Shown piece after piece: positions 19,152 through 28,575 of a stretch of DNA of 64,000 bases. The notes under the pieces were generated by a model. That model had not been told where the DNA came from, made no database searches, and was given only the letters and a program-made list of their open reading frames with translations. Position 1 is the stretch's first letter. Every line of letters starts with the position of its first letter. Made by a program: the position numbers and the translations under genes. The DNA is from Colwellia sp. 75C3 (GTDB taxonomy: Bacteria; Pseudomonadota; Gammaproteobacteria; Enterobacterales; Alteromonadaceae), in NCBI RefSeq assembly GCF_002836255.1, contig NZ_PJAU01000059.1, positions 124,001 to 188,000 on the forward strand, in the 5' to 3' direction.

Positions 19152-21233
19152 TTATTTCTTATCAGCGTCTTTTTGTGCTGTTAAGTTAGCTGCATGAGGT
19201 AAGTCATGAGCAGGCATTGGCTTGTTATCATGTTTTAGATAGTTATCCATCCAACGCATCAAACGTAAGCTGTAATCATACTTGGCTGCAGCGCGTTTAT
19301 TACCATGACCTTCACCTGGATAATAAACTAAACGAACTGTTTTTCCATGAACCTTCATGTAGCGGTACATTTCCATAGATTGTGCAGGATGTACGCGAGG
19401 ATCAGCTTTACCGTGCATAATTAATAATGGTGTTTCAGACTGCTCAACCCAATAAATAGGGCTACGTTCTAGGTACCATTGCCATTTATTCCATGGATAT
19501 GAACGCGCATGAACTAAATTCATTTCGTTCGAAATATCAGTAGTACCAAACTTTGATAACTGGTTAGAAATACCAACAAACATAACGCTAGCAGCAAAAT
19601 GTTTAGTTAGTTTCGTTGCACCCCAAGCTGAAGCATAACCACCGTACGAACCACCAGTGATACCTACTTTTTTCTCATTAACTAAACCAATGTTCACTAG
19701 GTGATTTTTAAGGTCAACCAAGTCATCAAATTCTTTACCAGCGTAATCGTTTTGACCTAACTTAGAATAATCTACGCCTTTGCCTGTGCTACCGCGGTAG
19801 TTAGGGTGAAATACTGCATAACCCTGTGCTGCTGCTAATTGACCAGGACGAGAGTAAGCCGTTATCCAACCATCTTTATCATGACTTTCAGGACCGCCAT
19901 GAACAGACATGATTAATGGGTAACGTTGACCTTTTTTATAATCAAGTGGATAAACTAAAACACCACCAATTTCAACGCCGTCACGGGCTTTAATGGTAAG
20001 ACTTTCTTGTTTTGCTAAAGCTACATCATTTAACCATGCATTTGAGTCAGTTAAACGCGTTTGCTTCTTACCGCGAAGCATGAATACTTCGTTAGGGTGT
20101 TGTGCACTGTTTGCTTTTACCACAACGGTTTTGTCTGAATTAGAAATACTTAGGTTACCAGCGATGAATTTACCACCTGCCACAACCGTTTTGTATTTAT
20201 TAGAACCAGGCTTGATTTTGGCAACGACAGATTGTGTACCAACATTAGCGATGAAAAATAATTCATTACGCTTGTTAGACCATTCAAAATCACTGACGTG
20301 ACCTTTAAAATTTGGTAACCAATTACTTACTTTGCCTGAGCTAACATTAGCAATATATAAACGACCTGTTGCAGGGTCATGCTTGTCTTGTGCGCCGTGC
20401 AGGGCAACATATTCACCATCGTATGAAAACTCAGCTGCGCCTAATTTACCTTCAGTAGCAAAAGATGTTTTAACTGCTTTATCAGCAATATCAACAATGT
20501 GCCATTGTGACTTCATATACTTGTCATCAATTAACGCAGTCGGTTGAGTTTTTACTAATAAATCTTCACCGTTAGGAGAAAAGTGCACATCAGAAACATA
20601 ACCTTTGATGTCCCATGCTTCAGGTGTTATTGCTTTATCAGACTGAGTAAGGTCTGTTACGTATAACAACTGATTAGTCAGTTGCTCTTCAAAAACTTCA
20701 GCTTTAAAGCCTAAGCCAGTCAATTTCTTTACTGACTTGTCTTTAGCTTTTTTAGCTAAAATGGCAATTTTTGTATTGTCAGCGTTAAGCGAGTAGTTGC
20801 TAATGCTAGTGTCTTTTAATACAACCGTTTTTTGCGCTTGACCGCCATTTGCTGGAATTTGATAAAGTGTAGTGAATTTATCATCATTCATTTTTGCTAA
20901 GAAATAGATGAGTGAACCGTCAGCAGCCCACTGAATATTTCTAACATTTACTTTACCGGTAATATAAGGACGTTCTTCGCCTTTATCATTTACCAGGTAA
21001 AGTTCACCCCAGTTAGTACCATCTTTTTCAACATAAATTTCACGAGGTACAGAACGAGTGTAAGCAATGTGCTCACCACTTGGGCTTACTTGTGCACTGC
21101 TCACTGATTGCAAGGTAGCAAGGTTTTCAGCAGTAATGACTTTGCTTGTTTGTTCAGCCGATGCGACTGAACAAGTAAGCAAACCTAAGCTGATCGCTAA
21201 GGCCTGTTTTAACGAGTTTATTTTTAGTTTCAT
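19152..21233 (-). CDS. S9 family prolyl oligopeptidase / acylaminoacyl-peptidase, exported
   Basis: A 693-residue protein with a signal peptide ending at SVASA (about residue 26). An N-terminal beta-propeller (about 30-410) gates a C-terminal alpha/beta hydrolase domain. The catalytic triad is visible: Ser529 in GITGGSYGGYA, Asp611 in HGKADPRVH and His643 in GEGHGN. The family removes dipeptides or acyl-amino acids from short peptides. A periplasmic place fits its neighbour, a POT-family peptide transporter read divergently, and the M17 aminopeptidase beyond that. The ribosome site AGGA lies about eight bases before the ATG. Confidence 0.92.
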   Translation of the reverse strand: MKLKINSLKQALAISLGLLTCSVASAEQTSKVITAENLATLQSVSSAQVSPSGEHIAYTRSVPREIYVEKDGTNWGELYLVNDKGEERPYITGKVNVRNIQWAADGSLIYFLAKMNDDKFTTLYQIPANGGQAQKTVVLKDTSISNYSLNADNTKIAILAKKAKDKSVKKLTGLGFKAEVFEEQLTNQLLYVTDLTQSDKAITPEAWDIKGYVSDVHFSPNGEDLLVKTQPTALIDDKYMKSQWHIVDIADKAVKTSFATEGKLGAAEFSYDGEYVALHGAQDKHDPATGRLYIANVSSGKVSNWLPNFKGHVSDFEWSNKRNELFFIANVGTQSVVAKIKPGSNKYKTVVAGGKFIAGNLSISNSDKTVVVKANSAQHPNEVFMLRGKKQTRLTDSNAWLNDVALAKQESLTIKARDGVEIGGVLVYPLDYKKGQRYPLIMSVHGGPESHDKDGWITAYSRPGQLAAAQGYAVFHPNYRGSTGKGVDYSKLGQNDYAGKEFDDLVDLKNHLVNIGLVNEKKVGITGGSYGGYASAWGATKLTKHFAASVMFVGISNQLSKFGTTDISNEMNLVHARSYPWNKWQWYLERSPIYWVEQSETPLLIMHGKADPRVHPAQSMEMYRYMKVHGKTVRLVYYPGEGHGNKRAAAKYDYSLRLMRWMDNYLKHDNKPMPAHDLPHAANLTAQKDADKK

Positions 21234-21463
21234 TTCTAGTCCTAGAGGTCTATTCGAAAATTGTTCACACCTGAGTTTATGTTTTTTTGAGCGTCAAACC
21301 AATGAAAAGTGTATTAAATTCGTTAAAAAGAGTGAGAATCGAGATTAAATAGAGATTGTACTAGTGTATTTTACCCATTTTATCGATTAGCATAATTTGG
21401 CAATAAAAATATCGTAACAATATGTAGCCGCTAGGCGAAATGATAATTATAAGAAGAGCTATT

Positions 21464-22915
21464 ATGACAACTGATGTAACACCCGATATGAAAAAAAAAG
21501 CGAAGTTATGGCGAGGTTTTCCAAAGGATTTTTGGACAGCTAATGGCGTAGAGTTACTTGAGCGAGCAGCCTATTATGGTGTGTTTATAGTGATTACTTT
21601 ATACCTTTCGCGCATTTTAGGTTTTGATGATATTGAAGCCGCATGGATCTCAGGTTCGTTCTCAGCAGGTCTCTATTTTTTACCAACGTTTACCGGAGCA
21701 CTCGCGGATAAAATTGGTTTCCGTAGCTCTCTTCTGCTGGCGTTTGGTTTATTAACCGTTGGTTATGCTGGTTTAGCTGTTTTTCCTGCGTTATTAGAGG
21801 GGCAGGGTCTGGTGCAATATGGCCGCGAAGTTGTCTTTACTGGATTACTTGAGAGAGATATTCGCTGGGCAATTGTCCCCATTATGGTAGTCATCATGAT
21901 TGGTGGTTCATTCATCAAGGCAGTGATCACTGGTACTGTGGCAAAATCGACCACGGCAGCAAACCGAGCAAAGGGCTTTTCTATTTTTTATATGATGGTC
22001 AATATTGGTGCATTCTCAGGTAAAACGATTGTTAAACCACTACGTGAATCTATGGGTGATTTAGGGCTAATTAACCTTAACTACTTTGCTGCCTCTATGA
22101 CGTTGATAGCCTTTTTAAGTGTGTTCTTTTTCTTTAAAAATACGGAAGAGAAAGAAGACAGTAAGAGCCTTGCAGAAATATGGGCCGCGCTGTTAAAAGT
22201 ATTATCTAACGGTCGCTTAGTATCATTAATTTTAATTATTACCGGTTTTTGGATGGTACAACATCAATTGTACGCGACTATGCCTAAATACGTACTTCGT
22301 ATGGCAGGTGAGGGAGCGTCGCCCTCATGGTATGCCAATGTTAATCCACTAGTTGTGGTATTAACGGTGAGCTTGGTTACATCAATGATGAGAAACCGCA
22401 GTGCATTATTTTCTATGACGACAGGTATGTTGATTATGCCAATTTCTGCTTTGTTGATGGCCTCGGGTAATATGATTTCAGGCAATATAGACCTCGGCTT
22501 TATGCAGATGCATCCAATTGCTTTTATGATGATTCTGGGCATTGTTTTTCAAGGCTTAGCTGAATCTTTTATTTCACCACGCTTTTTAGAGTACTTTTCA
22601 TTACAAGCACCTAAAGGTGAGGAAGGTCTATACCTTGGTTTCTCTCATTTACACTCTTTTCTTAGTTCACTACTTGGTTTTGGTTTGTCAGGTTACTTAT
22701 TAAGTGCTTATTGTCCTGATCCTAGAAAATTCGCCACTCATGAGGCTTGGCAAGCCGCCTCTGCGAATGCGCATTATATTTGGTATGTTTTTGCAGGTAT
22801 CGCCACTGTTTCGGCAATCGCTCTGGTCATTTATGGCTGGGTGATTAAGCGCTTAGATGCTAAAGACGTCAAAGCAGACGTGTTACCTGAGGCGATAGCC
22901 GATCCAATAAATTAG
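21464..22915 (+). CDS. POT/PTR-family peptide transporter (MFS)
   Basis: A 483-residue inner-membrane carrier with about 12-14 helices. The ATG at 21464 is preferred to one 24 bases upstream because AGAAGAG lies seven bases before it. POT family features are the ELLERAAYYG segment (the proton-coupling ExxER motif) in helix 1 and FYMMVNIGAF in the PTR2 signature. Members import di- and tripeptides with protons. It is divergent from the exported S9 peptidase and convergent with the M17 aminopeptidase, so the three genes plausibly form a peptide hydrolysis, uptake and final-cleavage chain. A clear terminator follows. Confidence 0.87.
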   Translation: MTTDVTPDMKKKAKLWRGFPKDFWTANGVELLERAAYYGVFIVITLYLSRILGFDDIEAAWISGSFSAGLYFLPTFTGALADKIGFRSSLLLAFGLLTVGYAGLAVFPALLEGQGLVQYGREVVFTGLLERDIRWAIVPIMVVIMIGGSFIKAVITGTVAKSTTAANRAKGFSIFYMMVNIGAFSGKTIVKPLRESMGDLGLINLNYFAASMTLIAFLSVFFFFKNTEEKEDSKSLAEIWAALLKVLSNGRLVSLILIITGFWMVQHQLYATMPKYVLRMAGEGASPSWYANVNPLVVVLTVSLVTSMMRNRSALFSMTTGMLIMPISALLMASGNMISGNIDLGFMQMHPIAFMMILGIVFQGLAESFISPRFLEYFSLQAPKGEEGLYLGFSHLHSFLSSLLGFGLSGYLLSAYCPDPRKFATHEAWQAASANAHYIWYVFAGIATVSAIALVIYGWVIKRLDAKDVKADVLPEAIADPIN

Positions 22916-22936
22916 AGATAAGATTTAGTACAAAAG

Positions 22937-22975
22937 AAAAGGCTGCATATATCTGGAAGAGATATGCAGCCTTTT
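22937..22975 (+). terminator. intrinsic terminator of the POT transporter gene
   Basis: AAAAGGCTGCATAT pairs with ATATGCAGCCTTTT and the T-run continues on the + strand. The matching A-run on the left lets it work leftward too. Confidence 0.9.
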
Positions 22976-23004
22976 TAGGTTTTAGCTGAGCGTATTATTG
23001 TCAA

Positions 23005-23133
23005 TGCGCAGCGACGACTTCCATGAGTCTAGTTATGCTTAACTACTTAAATCTAGCTGCTAAGTAATCAAATACTGCTCGAATACCGAATGCTTCACCA
23101 TTTCCTATAAAACGGGGGCGGCCTGATTGTAAC
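23005..23133 (-). pseudogene. duplicated 3' end of the M17 aminopeptidase gene
   Basis: Positions 23005-23100 repeat 23134-23229 with only three mismatches at an offset of 129 bases. The repeat covers the last codons of the aminopeptidase gene plus about 40 bases downstream. Read leftward, the extra copy still encodes GEAFGIRAVFDYLAARFK and a stop, but its upstream residues read SGRPRFIGN instead of SGRPLGG, and it is cut off after that. It cannot be expressed as a protein. It may be a tandem duplication that then diverged, or the stump of a second aminopeptidase allele. Confidence 0.85.
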
Positions 23134-23171
23134 TGTGCAGCGACGGCTTCCATGAGTCTAGTTATGCTTAA

Positions 23172-24533
23172 CTACTTAAATCTAGCTGCTAAGTAATCGA
23201 ATACTGCTCGAATACCGAATGCTTCACCACCTAATGGGCGACCTGATAAATGACGCACATTAAAGGCCATTACATCAAAATGAACCCAATCTGTTTTTTC
23301 GACAAAACGTTGTAAGTATAACGCTGCAGAAATAGCGGCACCAAATGGCTGGGTAGGACAATTGGTCATATCGGCGATAGTGCTGTCGAACAAGTTATCA
23401 TAAGCTTTATGTAACGGCATACGCCATACCGGATCACTATTTCTAAGACCTGCTGTAGTTATATCTGCGGCAACTTGGTCATTAGTTGAGAAGAAACCAG
23501 GTAATTCAGTACCTAAGGCAACGCGCATAGCACCTGTTAATGTAGCGAAATCTATGATTAATGCTGGCTCATCATTTTCGGCTTCAGCCAAGGCATCACA
23601 TAAAACTAAACGACCTTCAGCATCAGTATTATGAATTTCAACGGTAAGGCCTTTACGAGTAGTAACTACGTCACCAGGACGAAGCGCATTACTTGAGACT
23701 GCGTTTTCTACTGCTGGAATTAAAACACGTAAGTTAATCGGTAAGTTATGCGCCATAATTAATTGCGCTAAACCTAAAACATGCGCAGCACCGCCCATAT
23801 CTTTTTTCATGTTACGCATGCCAGCAGCCGGTTTCATATCTAAACCACCACTGTCAAAACAAACACCTTTACCTACTAAAGTGACTTGTGGGTTTTTACT
23901 CTCACCCCAGGTTAAGTCAACTAAACGCGGCGTATGAACACTGGCGCGACCAACAGCATGAATGGTTGGATAATTATGAACTAGCAGTTCATCACCAATG
24001 ATTTGCTTAACGTCACCATTAAATTGCTCTGCTAGGGCTAACGCAGCCTTAGCAATATCTTCTGGCATCATATCGGCAGCGGGCGTATTCACTAAGTCAC
24101 GTGTTAAGGCGGTAGCTTCGGCAAATTTAATTGCACTTTCTACTGCATCAGCATTGTTAATTGCTAAAGAGGCTAATACTTTAGCTGACTTGTTACTAAT
24201 ATATCTATCATATTGGTAAGCACCAACTAACCAACCAAAGCTAATCGCTTCAACATGTTTAGCATCTGCGTGTAATAAGTATTGACCTTGGGGTAACTGT
24301 TTAATTAAGTCACCACAGGCAAAGAAATCGCTAGCATCAGCAACGACAAATACAGCTTGGTTAATTTCGCCTTGGCTATTTGGGATAAGGGCTAAACCGT
24401 TTCCGGTAAATTGCGTATTTGATAACCAGGCTTTACTTTGTTTATCTTGGCTTTCAAGCCAAGTTTGATAAGCGATTTTTTCAATGATTATTAGTGGTGT
24501 TCCGGTATTTTCTGCGTTCAATAAGTTATTCAT
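23172..24533 (-). CDS. M17 leucyl aminopeptidase family protein
   Basis: A 453-residue cytosolic enzyme. The ATG at 24533 is chosen because AAAGGA lies five to six bases upstream; an in-frame ATG six bases earlier would touch that site. The C-terminal catalytic domain has the M17 metal-binding motifs VGKGVCFDSGG and NTDAEGRLVLCDAL, which carry the two-zinc ligands and the catalytic Lys and Arg. The length is slightly below PepA (about 500), and the N-terminal domain does not look like PepA's DNA-binding one. It releases N-terminal residues from peptides, fitting the nearby peptide transporter. Its 3' end is duplicated immediately downstream. Confidence 0.92.
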   Translation of the reverse strand: MNNLLNAENTGTPLIIIEKIAYQTWLESQDKQSKAWLSNTQFTGNGLALIPNSQGEINQAVFVVADASDFFACGDLIKQLPQGQYLLHADAKHVEAISFGWLVGAYQYDRYISNKSAKVLASLAINNADAVESAIKFAEATALTRDLVNTPAADMMPEDIAKAALALAEQFNGDVKQIIGDELLVHNYPTIHAVGRASVHTPRLVDLTWGESKNPQVTLVGKGVCFDSGGLDMKPAAGMRNMKKDMGGAAHVLGLAQLIMAHNLPINLRVLIPAVENAVSSNALRPGDVVTTRKGLTVEIHNTDAEGRLVLCDALAEAENDEPALIIDFATLTGAMRVALGTELPGFFSTNDQVAADITTAGLRNSDPVWRMPLHKAYDNLFDSTIADMTNCPTQPFGAAISAALYLQRFVEKTDWVHFDVMAFNVRHLSGRPLGGEAFGIRAVFDYLAARFK

Positions 24534-24567
24534 GATCATCCTTTAGAGCTGTTGGCTATCTTGATTA

Positions 24568-24621
24568 ATACCAATTCAATTAAGTCTCGCAGTGTAGAAA
24601 GAAGCTTATTTGAATGGGTAT
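24568..24621. repeat. minimal inverted-repeat element (termini only)
   Basis: ATACCAATTCAATTAAG is followed 20 bases later by CTTATTTGAATGGGTAT, its imperfect inverse. These match the ends of the three longer elements, but the roughly 230-base interior is missing, so this looks like an internally deleted or solo-terminus derivative. Between it and 24768 I see no gene or clear signal. Confidence 0.6.
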
Positions 24622-24768
24622 AATGCTTTGATTGTAACTCAAGACGAGCAGAGAAAAAGCTCTATAAGGTCAATTATTTATCGATTTATGGTCAATTGTG
24701 ATCGAAGGTGTCAATTAGGTTAAAGAGTGACCTGAAGATAGAAGCTATTGTTGAGTGGTTACAGCAAT

Positions 24769-24852
24769 ACATCTTTTTAGGTGGTTTTACCGTCTTTATT
24801 GGTTTTGCTCATTTGTGCCATTAATAATTCAGCGGTAACAATTGCATCATTA
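24769..24852 (-). pseudogene. degenerate copy of the 3' end of the DnaQ-like exonuclease gene
   Basis: This stretch aligns with 25961-26044 inside the exonuclease gene, about nine in ten bases matching, at an offset of 1192. Read leftward it encodes AELLMAQMSKTNKDGKTT and then a TAA where the intact gene has Leu. Most differences lie at third codon positions, so it diverged while coding or came from a related allele. The PEP-CTERM gene lies between the two copies. From 24853 to 25075 I see only an AT-rich likely promoter region. Confidence 0.75.
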
Positions 24853-25075
24853 GTGCAATAAAGAGAAAAACCAGTAGCGGAAATATTGTTGGCATTGTTA
24901 GCATAAAGCCTAATGTTACTAAAGTTCATTTTTTAATGATAAAGCTATGTCAATAAATTTTACAGATGAAACATTTTCATTATATAAATTATAGTTAAAA
25001 CAGTGCATTAGCCTGTTGGCTTGTTACTTGCTTGGGCGTGGAAAGGTTAGTTTATTATTTATTGAAAGGATTACA

Positions 25076-25693
25076 ATGAAAAAAATTATTTTAGCAATTG
25101 TTTGTACAATGTTGATGGGAACTGCTCATGCAACACCACTTTATTCAGTATCATCGCCCATTGGTGATACCTATGGTAATCTTTCGTATGGTGAAATTTT
25201 TACTGTTGGCTCACAAGATCTAACTGTTACCGCACTTGGCGCATACGATCATGATCAAGATGGATTTTTAACAATTGGTGGTATTCAAGTAGGTTTGTAT
25301 TTAGAAAGCGACGGTAGCTTATTGACATCTGCGAGTGTGCAAAGTTCTGATGCTCTTGATGGGCTGTTTCGTTTTTCTGATATTGCGAACCTGACTCTTT
25401 TAAGCGGTGAACAATATCGTATTGTTGCGGACACTGGTTTGGATCAATACAATGTTGCAGAGGGCTCAGCGACATTTGACTCTAGAGTTACATCTAATGG
25501 TTATATGCAGTGTGGTGACAACAAACAGTTTTGTACAAATGGTAGTACAGGTATGGGATATACTTTGATGGCCAATTTGCAATTTTCTGATTCTGCATCT
25601 GGTCCTACACCTGTTCCTGAGCCTATGAGTTTCGGCTTGTTTGCACTTGGTTTGGCTGGTATTCGTTTTTCAAGAAAACTAAAAATACAGTAA
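25076..25693 (+). CDS. PEP-CTERM sorting-domain exported protein
   Basis: A 205-residue protein from the ATG at 25076, with GAAAGGA seven bases upstream. A signal peptide ends at AHA (about residue 19). The middle is a beta-rich domain with GEIFTVGSQDLTVTALGAYD and LLSGEQYRIVADTG, resembling DUF4082 sandwiches. The C-terminus has the PEP-CTERM tripartite signal: VPEP, a hydrophobic stretch (SFGLFALGLAGI) and a basic end (RFSRKLK). Such proteins are processed by exosortase and usually end up in the envelope or extracellular matrix. No exosortase or polysaccharide genes are in the window. A terminator follows. The gene sits between two copies of the exonuclease 3' end. Confidence 0.85.
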   Translation: MKKIILAIVCTMLMGTAHATPLYSVSSPIGDTYGNLSYGEIFTVGSQDLTVTALGAYDHDQDGFLTIGGIQVGLYLESDGSLLTSASVQSSDALDGLFRFSDIANLTLLSGEQYRIVADTGLDQYNVAEGSATFDSRVTSNGYMQCGDNKQFCTNGSTGMGYTLMANLQFSDSASGPTPVPEPMSFGLFALGLAGIRFSRKLKIQ

Positions 25694-25748
25694 ACTTGAA
25701 TAATGGAATGAATTAGCTCCTATTATTGAAAGAATAATTCATTAGAGA

Positions 25749-25780
25749 AGCGACTACGGTTTATCCTAGTCGCTTTTTTT
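25749..25780 (+). terminator. intrinsic terminator of the PEP-CTERM gene
   Basis: AGCGACTA pairs with TAGTCGCT and is followed by seven T. The same AGCGAC stem recurs in the terminators at 55181, 55675 and 56574. From here to 25950 I see no other feature. Confidence 0.85.
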
Positions 25781-25950
25781 ATTCCCAAAATATTTAACGT
25801 TGATTTTAGCTTCATCGCGTTTTATACGTTTGTTAATAGCATAAAGCTAAGGTTACAACGAAACGAGATGCAGAACCTTTGATTCAAAGAAACACCGATG
25901 AATTCACGTTGTTGCTATGGCATGCATAAATATCGCACTAAAAGACTTAA

Positions 25951-26667
25951 TTATAACAACACATCTTTTAAGGTGGTTTCGCCGTTTTTATTGGCTTTGC
26001 TCATTTGTGCCATAAATAATTCAGCGGTAGCAATGGCATCGTTTAGGGCATTATGGGCATGGTGTTCAGGCAGTTCAAACTTGCGGCGTAAATTGGTTAG
26101 GCGCAATTCAGAAGGGTCGTAGGCAACATCACGCTTATCTAAACGGCGCTTAGCAAGTGCCAGCGTATCTATCATCGGAAAAGTGGGTGCCATGCCATAA
26201 AGTTCAAGGCAAGCTTCAGTCAGAAACTGTTTTTCAATGCGAGCAAAATGTACCAGCATTACTTTACCTGCTAAGGCTTTTAATAGCGTTTCAACTACCG
26301 TAGATAATGCTTGTCCTTGCTCTTTTTGGCTGTCAGTAATGTGATGAATAATGACATTACTTTCTTCAAGCTGTGCTTTGGTTTTGATAATTTGGTGGTA
26401 GCTTGTTTTGAGTGACATTTGCTGTTTTTTAAGAGTGATAAAGCCAACACTCAATAACTTATCTTGTTTGGCGTCAAGACCGGTTGTTTCAAAATCGACA
26501 GCTAAGATTTCTACCTTATCGATAGGGGTATCAATATCAGGTAAGGGTACCGATAAAAAATCACGCAAAACACCCGCAGGCGCCTTTTGTAACAACTTTT
26601 TGCGTTTGGCTTCATAACCAATAAGCCAGCCGAACACTGATGAATTTGCTAAGGTAGTACTGGTCAT
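25951..26667 (-). CDS. DnaQ-like 3'-5' exonuclease (Pol III epsilon-type)
   Basis: A 238-residue protein with an RNase T/DnaQ exonuclease domain (about 50-225). ExoI is VDFETTGLD (the Asp and Glu metal ligands), ExoII lies near LVHFARIEKQFL, and ExoIII is HHAHNALNDAIATAELF, with the catalytic His and Asp of the DEDDh type. Its ATG overlaps the TAA of the upstream gene as TAATG, so translation is coupled. This pairing with a cNMP/CBS/DUF294 protein beside a DUF4212-symporter operon is one I recognise from Shewanella and Vibrio. It is probably an accessory exonuclease, not the replicative proofreader. Confidence 0.88.
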   Translation of the reverse strand: MTSTTLANSSVFGWLIGYEAKRKKLLQKAPAGVLRDFLSVPLPDIDTPIDKVEILAVDFETTGLDAKQDKLLSVGFITLKKQQMSLKTSYHQIIKTKAQLEESNVIIHHITDSQKEQGQALSTVVETLLKALAGKVMLVHFARIEKQFLTEACLELYGMAPTFPMIDTLALAKRRLDKRDVAYDPSELRLTNLRRKFELPEHHAHNALNDAIATAELFMAQMSKANKNGETTLKDVLL

Positions 26668-28541
26668 TAGTAGCTCGACTGTCTAGCGTCTTGTAGACTT
26701 TTAATGACCTTGAAGGCATCTTTAAGATGCTCTCGCTCTAACTTAGAAATCTCTTTGGGTGATAAATAATTATCAGGACTTTCTCCGCGCATCAATTCTT
26801 TCGCTTGGTGCTCAACTCTAAGCATGCCTAAAAACTCATAGGCATCAATTAAGTTATCTGCAGATTCTTTCGTTAATGAAGGTGTACCAGCAGCTTGTTG
26901 AATGCGTTCTATGGTATTTACCGCACTAATACCTTCAGCTAGAGCATAGATTCGTGCTAAATCGACTACCGGTGCTATACCATTATGTTTTAAATCCAAT
27001 GTGGCTCGATGTTTACCACTTTGCTTTAAAACAAAGTCACGGAAAAACCCTAATGGCGGACGTAAATTTAAGGCGTTTTTAGATAAATGCGCGATAAATA
27101 GGGTGCTATTTTGAGTTTTAATCAGTAGTTTTTTTCTGACGTTATTGAGTAAAGATACATCACCATAAATGGTCTCTAAATCAAAAAAAACACTGCTATT
27201 TAATAAGGCTTTCGGACTTGGTGTTTCTACCCAATCAGTAAAATAGTTATGCCACATTTTCTGTGGTTGTCGCCACTTAGGATTGGTAGCCATAATATCC
27301 CCTGGACAGTAGATAAAACCACATTCAGCTAAACCATCGCAGACAAAAGTGGCGAGACTTTCAAACCAAGCATCATCATAGGGTTTCATAGAATTACAGA
27401 TAATAATGGCATTATCTTGATCAGAATGAGCTAGTTGCTCTTGTCTTGCTTGAGAGCCAGCAGCGAGCCATGCATAAGGCACGGGGGCTTGACCATATTT
27501 GTATTCAGCCATTTCAATTAAACGTTTGGTAAATGCCATGGTAATGGCGCTAATGCTTTTACCAACATGATCGGCACTGCTACCTAATTTGGCTAATCGG
27601 ATTTGTAGTTTAGGTATAAAGTGGCTGATTTCTTTGAGCTCGGAGAGCGTGCTAGCTTTGTGGATAATGCTCGATAAGTTAATGGCATTATGGCCTTCAT
27701 TATTGATTAAGTCCGTAACGGTAACCATGCCAACAAGCTGGTCATGTTTGGTGACAGGAAGATGATGGATATGCTTAGCGGTCATCTTCATTAAAGCATC
27801 ATAGGCATTACTTTTTACATCAATGCTACACATGTCGCGTGTCATAATTTCACTAATGGCTTCACTGGTTGCTAACCCCGTAGCAACGCAACGGCGACGA
27901 ATATCTTTATCAGTGACAATGCCGACCGGATTATTATCATCAATCACCACTAAACAAGAATAGCCTTGTTCATTCATTTGTATTGCCGCCTGCTGTATTG
28001 TTTGTTTAGCATCAATAGAGGCGACTGGGGTGTGGTAGAAGTTACTAACTGAAGTATTCATTAAGGTAGAGGATAAAATAGCCTCTTCATTAACCTGGCT
28101 CATCTTAGTTTTTAGTCGTTGTGCTGAATTTTGGCTGAAATAGTCACCTATGCTGGGAAAACGTCCACTAATATCGTGCAAGATACTTGCCTCGACACTG
28201 TAGATTAAGCAGTCTTCATCAGTCTGAACGTTAAGCTGATTTTCTATGGATATTTGACTATTGTCGAATGCACTGGCATCACTATGATAAAAGGCGTCAC
28301 ACAAGTCACCTTCGCCGAGTCGACTGACCAAAACCCCATCAGCCGATCTGCAGCTGATTGCTCCTTTTCGTAAGATGTATAATCTTGGCTCGTTAATGCC
28401 TTTTGGCGGCAAAGAATCATCTTTTCTTACATAATTGATGCTTAATTCGCGAACTAAGTGCGCTAATACCTGCTTGGGCAAGCTATCAAATGGCGGAATA
28501 CTATGAATAAAACTGCTGATTTCTGAAAGTTCGGTATCCAT
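26667..28541 (-). CDS. cNMP-binding, CBS-pair and DUF294 nucleotidyltransferase protein
   Basis: A 624-residue cytoplasmic protein. A cyclic-nucleotide-binding domain (about 15-130) is followed by two CBS motifs (about 165-285; VVIDDNNPVGIVTDKDIRRR and LPVTKHDQLVGMVTVTDLI) and a nucleotidyltransferase domain with GSQARQEQ and the metal-binding SDQDNA (about 360-385). A DUF294 C-terminal helical domain ends it. The core is related to GlnD uridylyltransferase, so it may modify a protein or small molecule in response to cAMP and adenine nucleotides; the target is unknown. It has a GGGA ribosome site and is translationally coupled to the exonuclease. The adjacent divergent symporter operon suggests a link to acetate or carbon status. 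Confidence 0.88.
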   Translation of the reverse strand: MDTELSEISSFIHSIPPFDSLPKQVLAHLVRELSINYVRKDDSLPPKGINEPRLYILRKGAISCRSADGVLVSRLGEGDLCDAFYHSDASAFDNSQISIENQLNVQTDEDCLIYSVEASILHDISGRFPSIGDYFSQNSAQRLKTKMSQVNEEAILSSTLMNTSVSNFYHTPVASIDAKQTIQQAAIQMNEQGYSCLVVIDDNNPVGIVTDKDIRRRCVATGLATSEAISEIMTRDMCSIDVKSNAYDALMKMTAKHIHHLPVTKHDQLVGMVTVTDLINNEGHNAINLSSIIHKASTLSELKEISHFIPKLQIRLAKLGSSADHVGKSISAITMAFTKRLIEMAEYKYGQAPVPYAWLAAGSQARQEQLAHSDQDNAIIICNSMKPYDDAWFESLATFVCDGLAECGFIYCPGDIMATNPKWRQPQKMWHNYFTDWVETPSPKALLNSSVFFDLETIYGDVSLLNNVRKKLLIKTQNSTLFIAHLSKNALNLRPPLGFFRDFVLKQSGKHRATLDLKHNGIAPVVDLARIYALAEGISAVNTIERIQQAAGTPSLTKESADNLIDAYEFLGMLRVEHQAKELMRGESPDNYLSPKEISKLEREHLKDAFKVIKSLQDARQSSY

Positions 28542-28575
28542 GATTTATCCCGCTAATAGGCAGTAGTGATCAACT

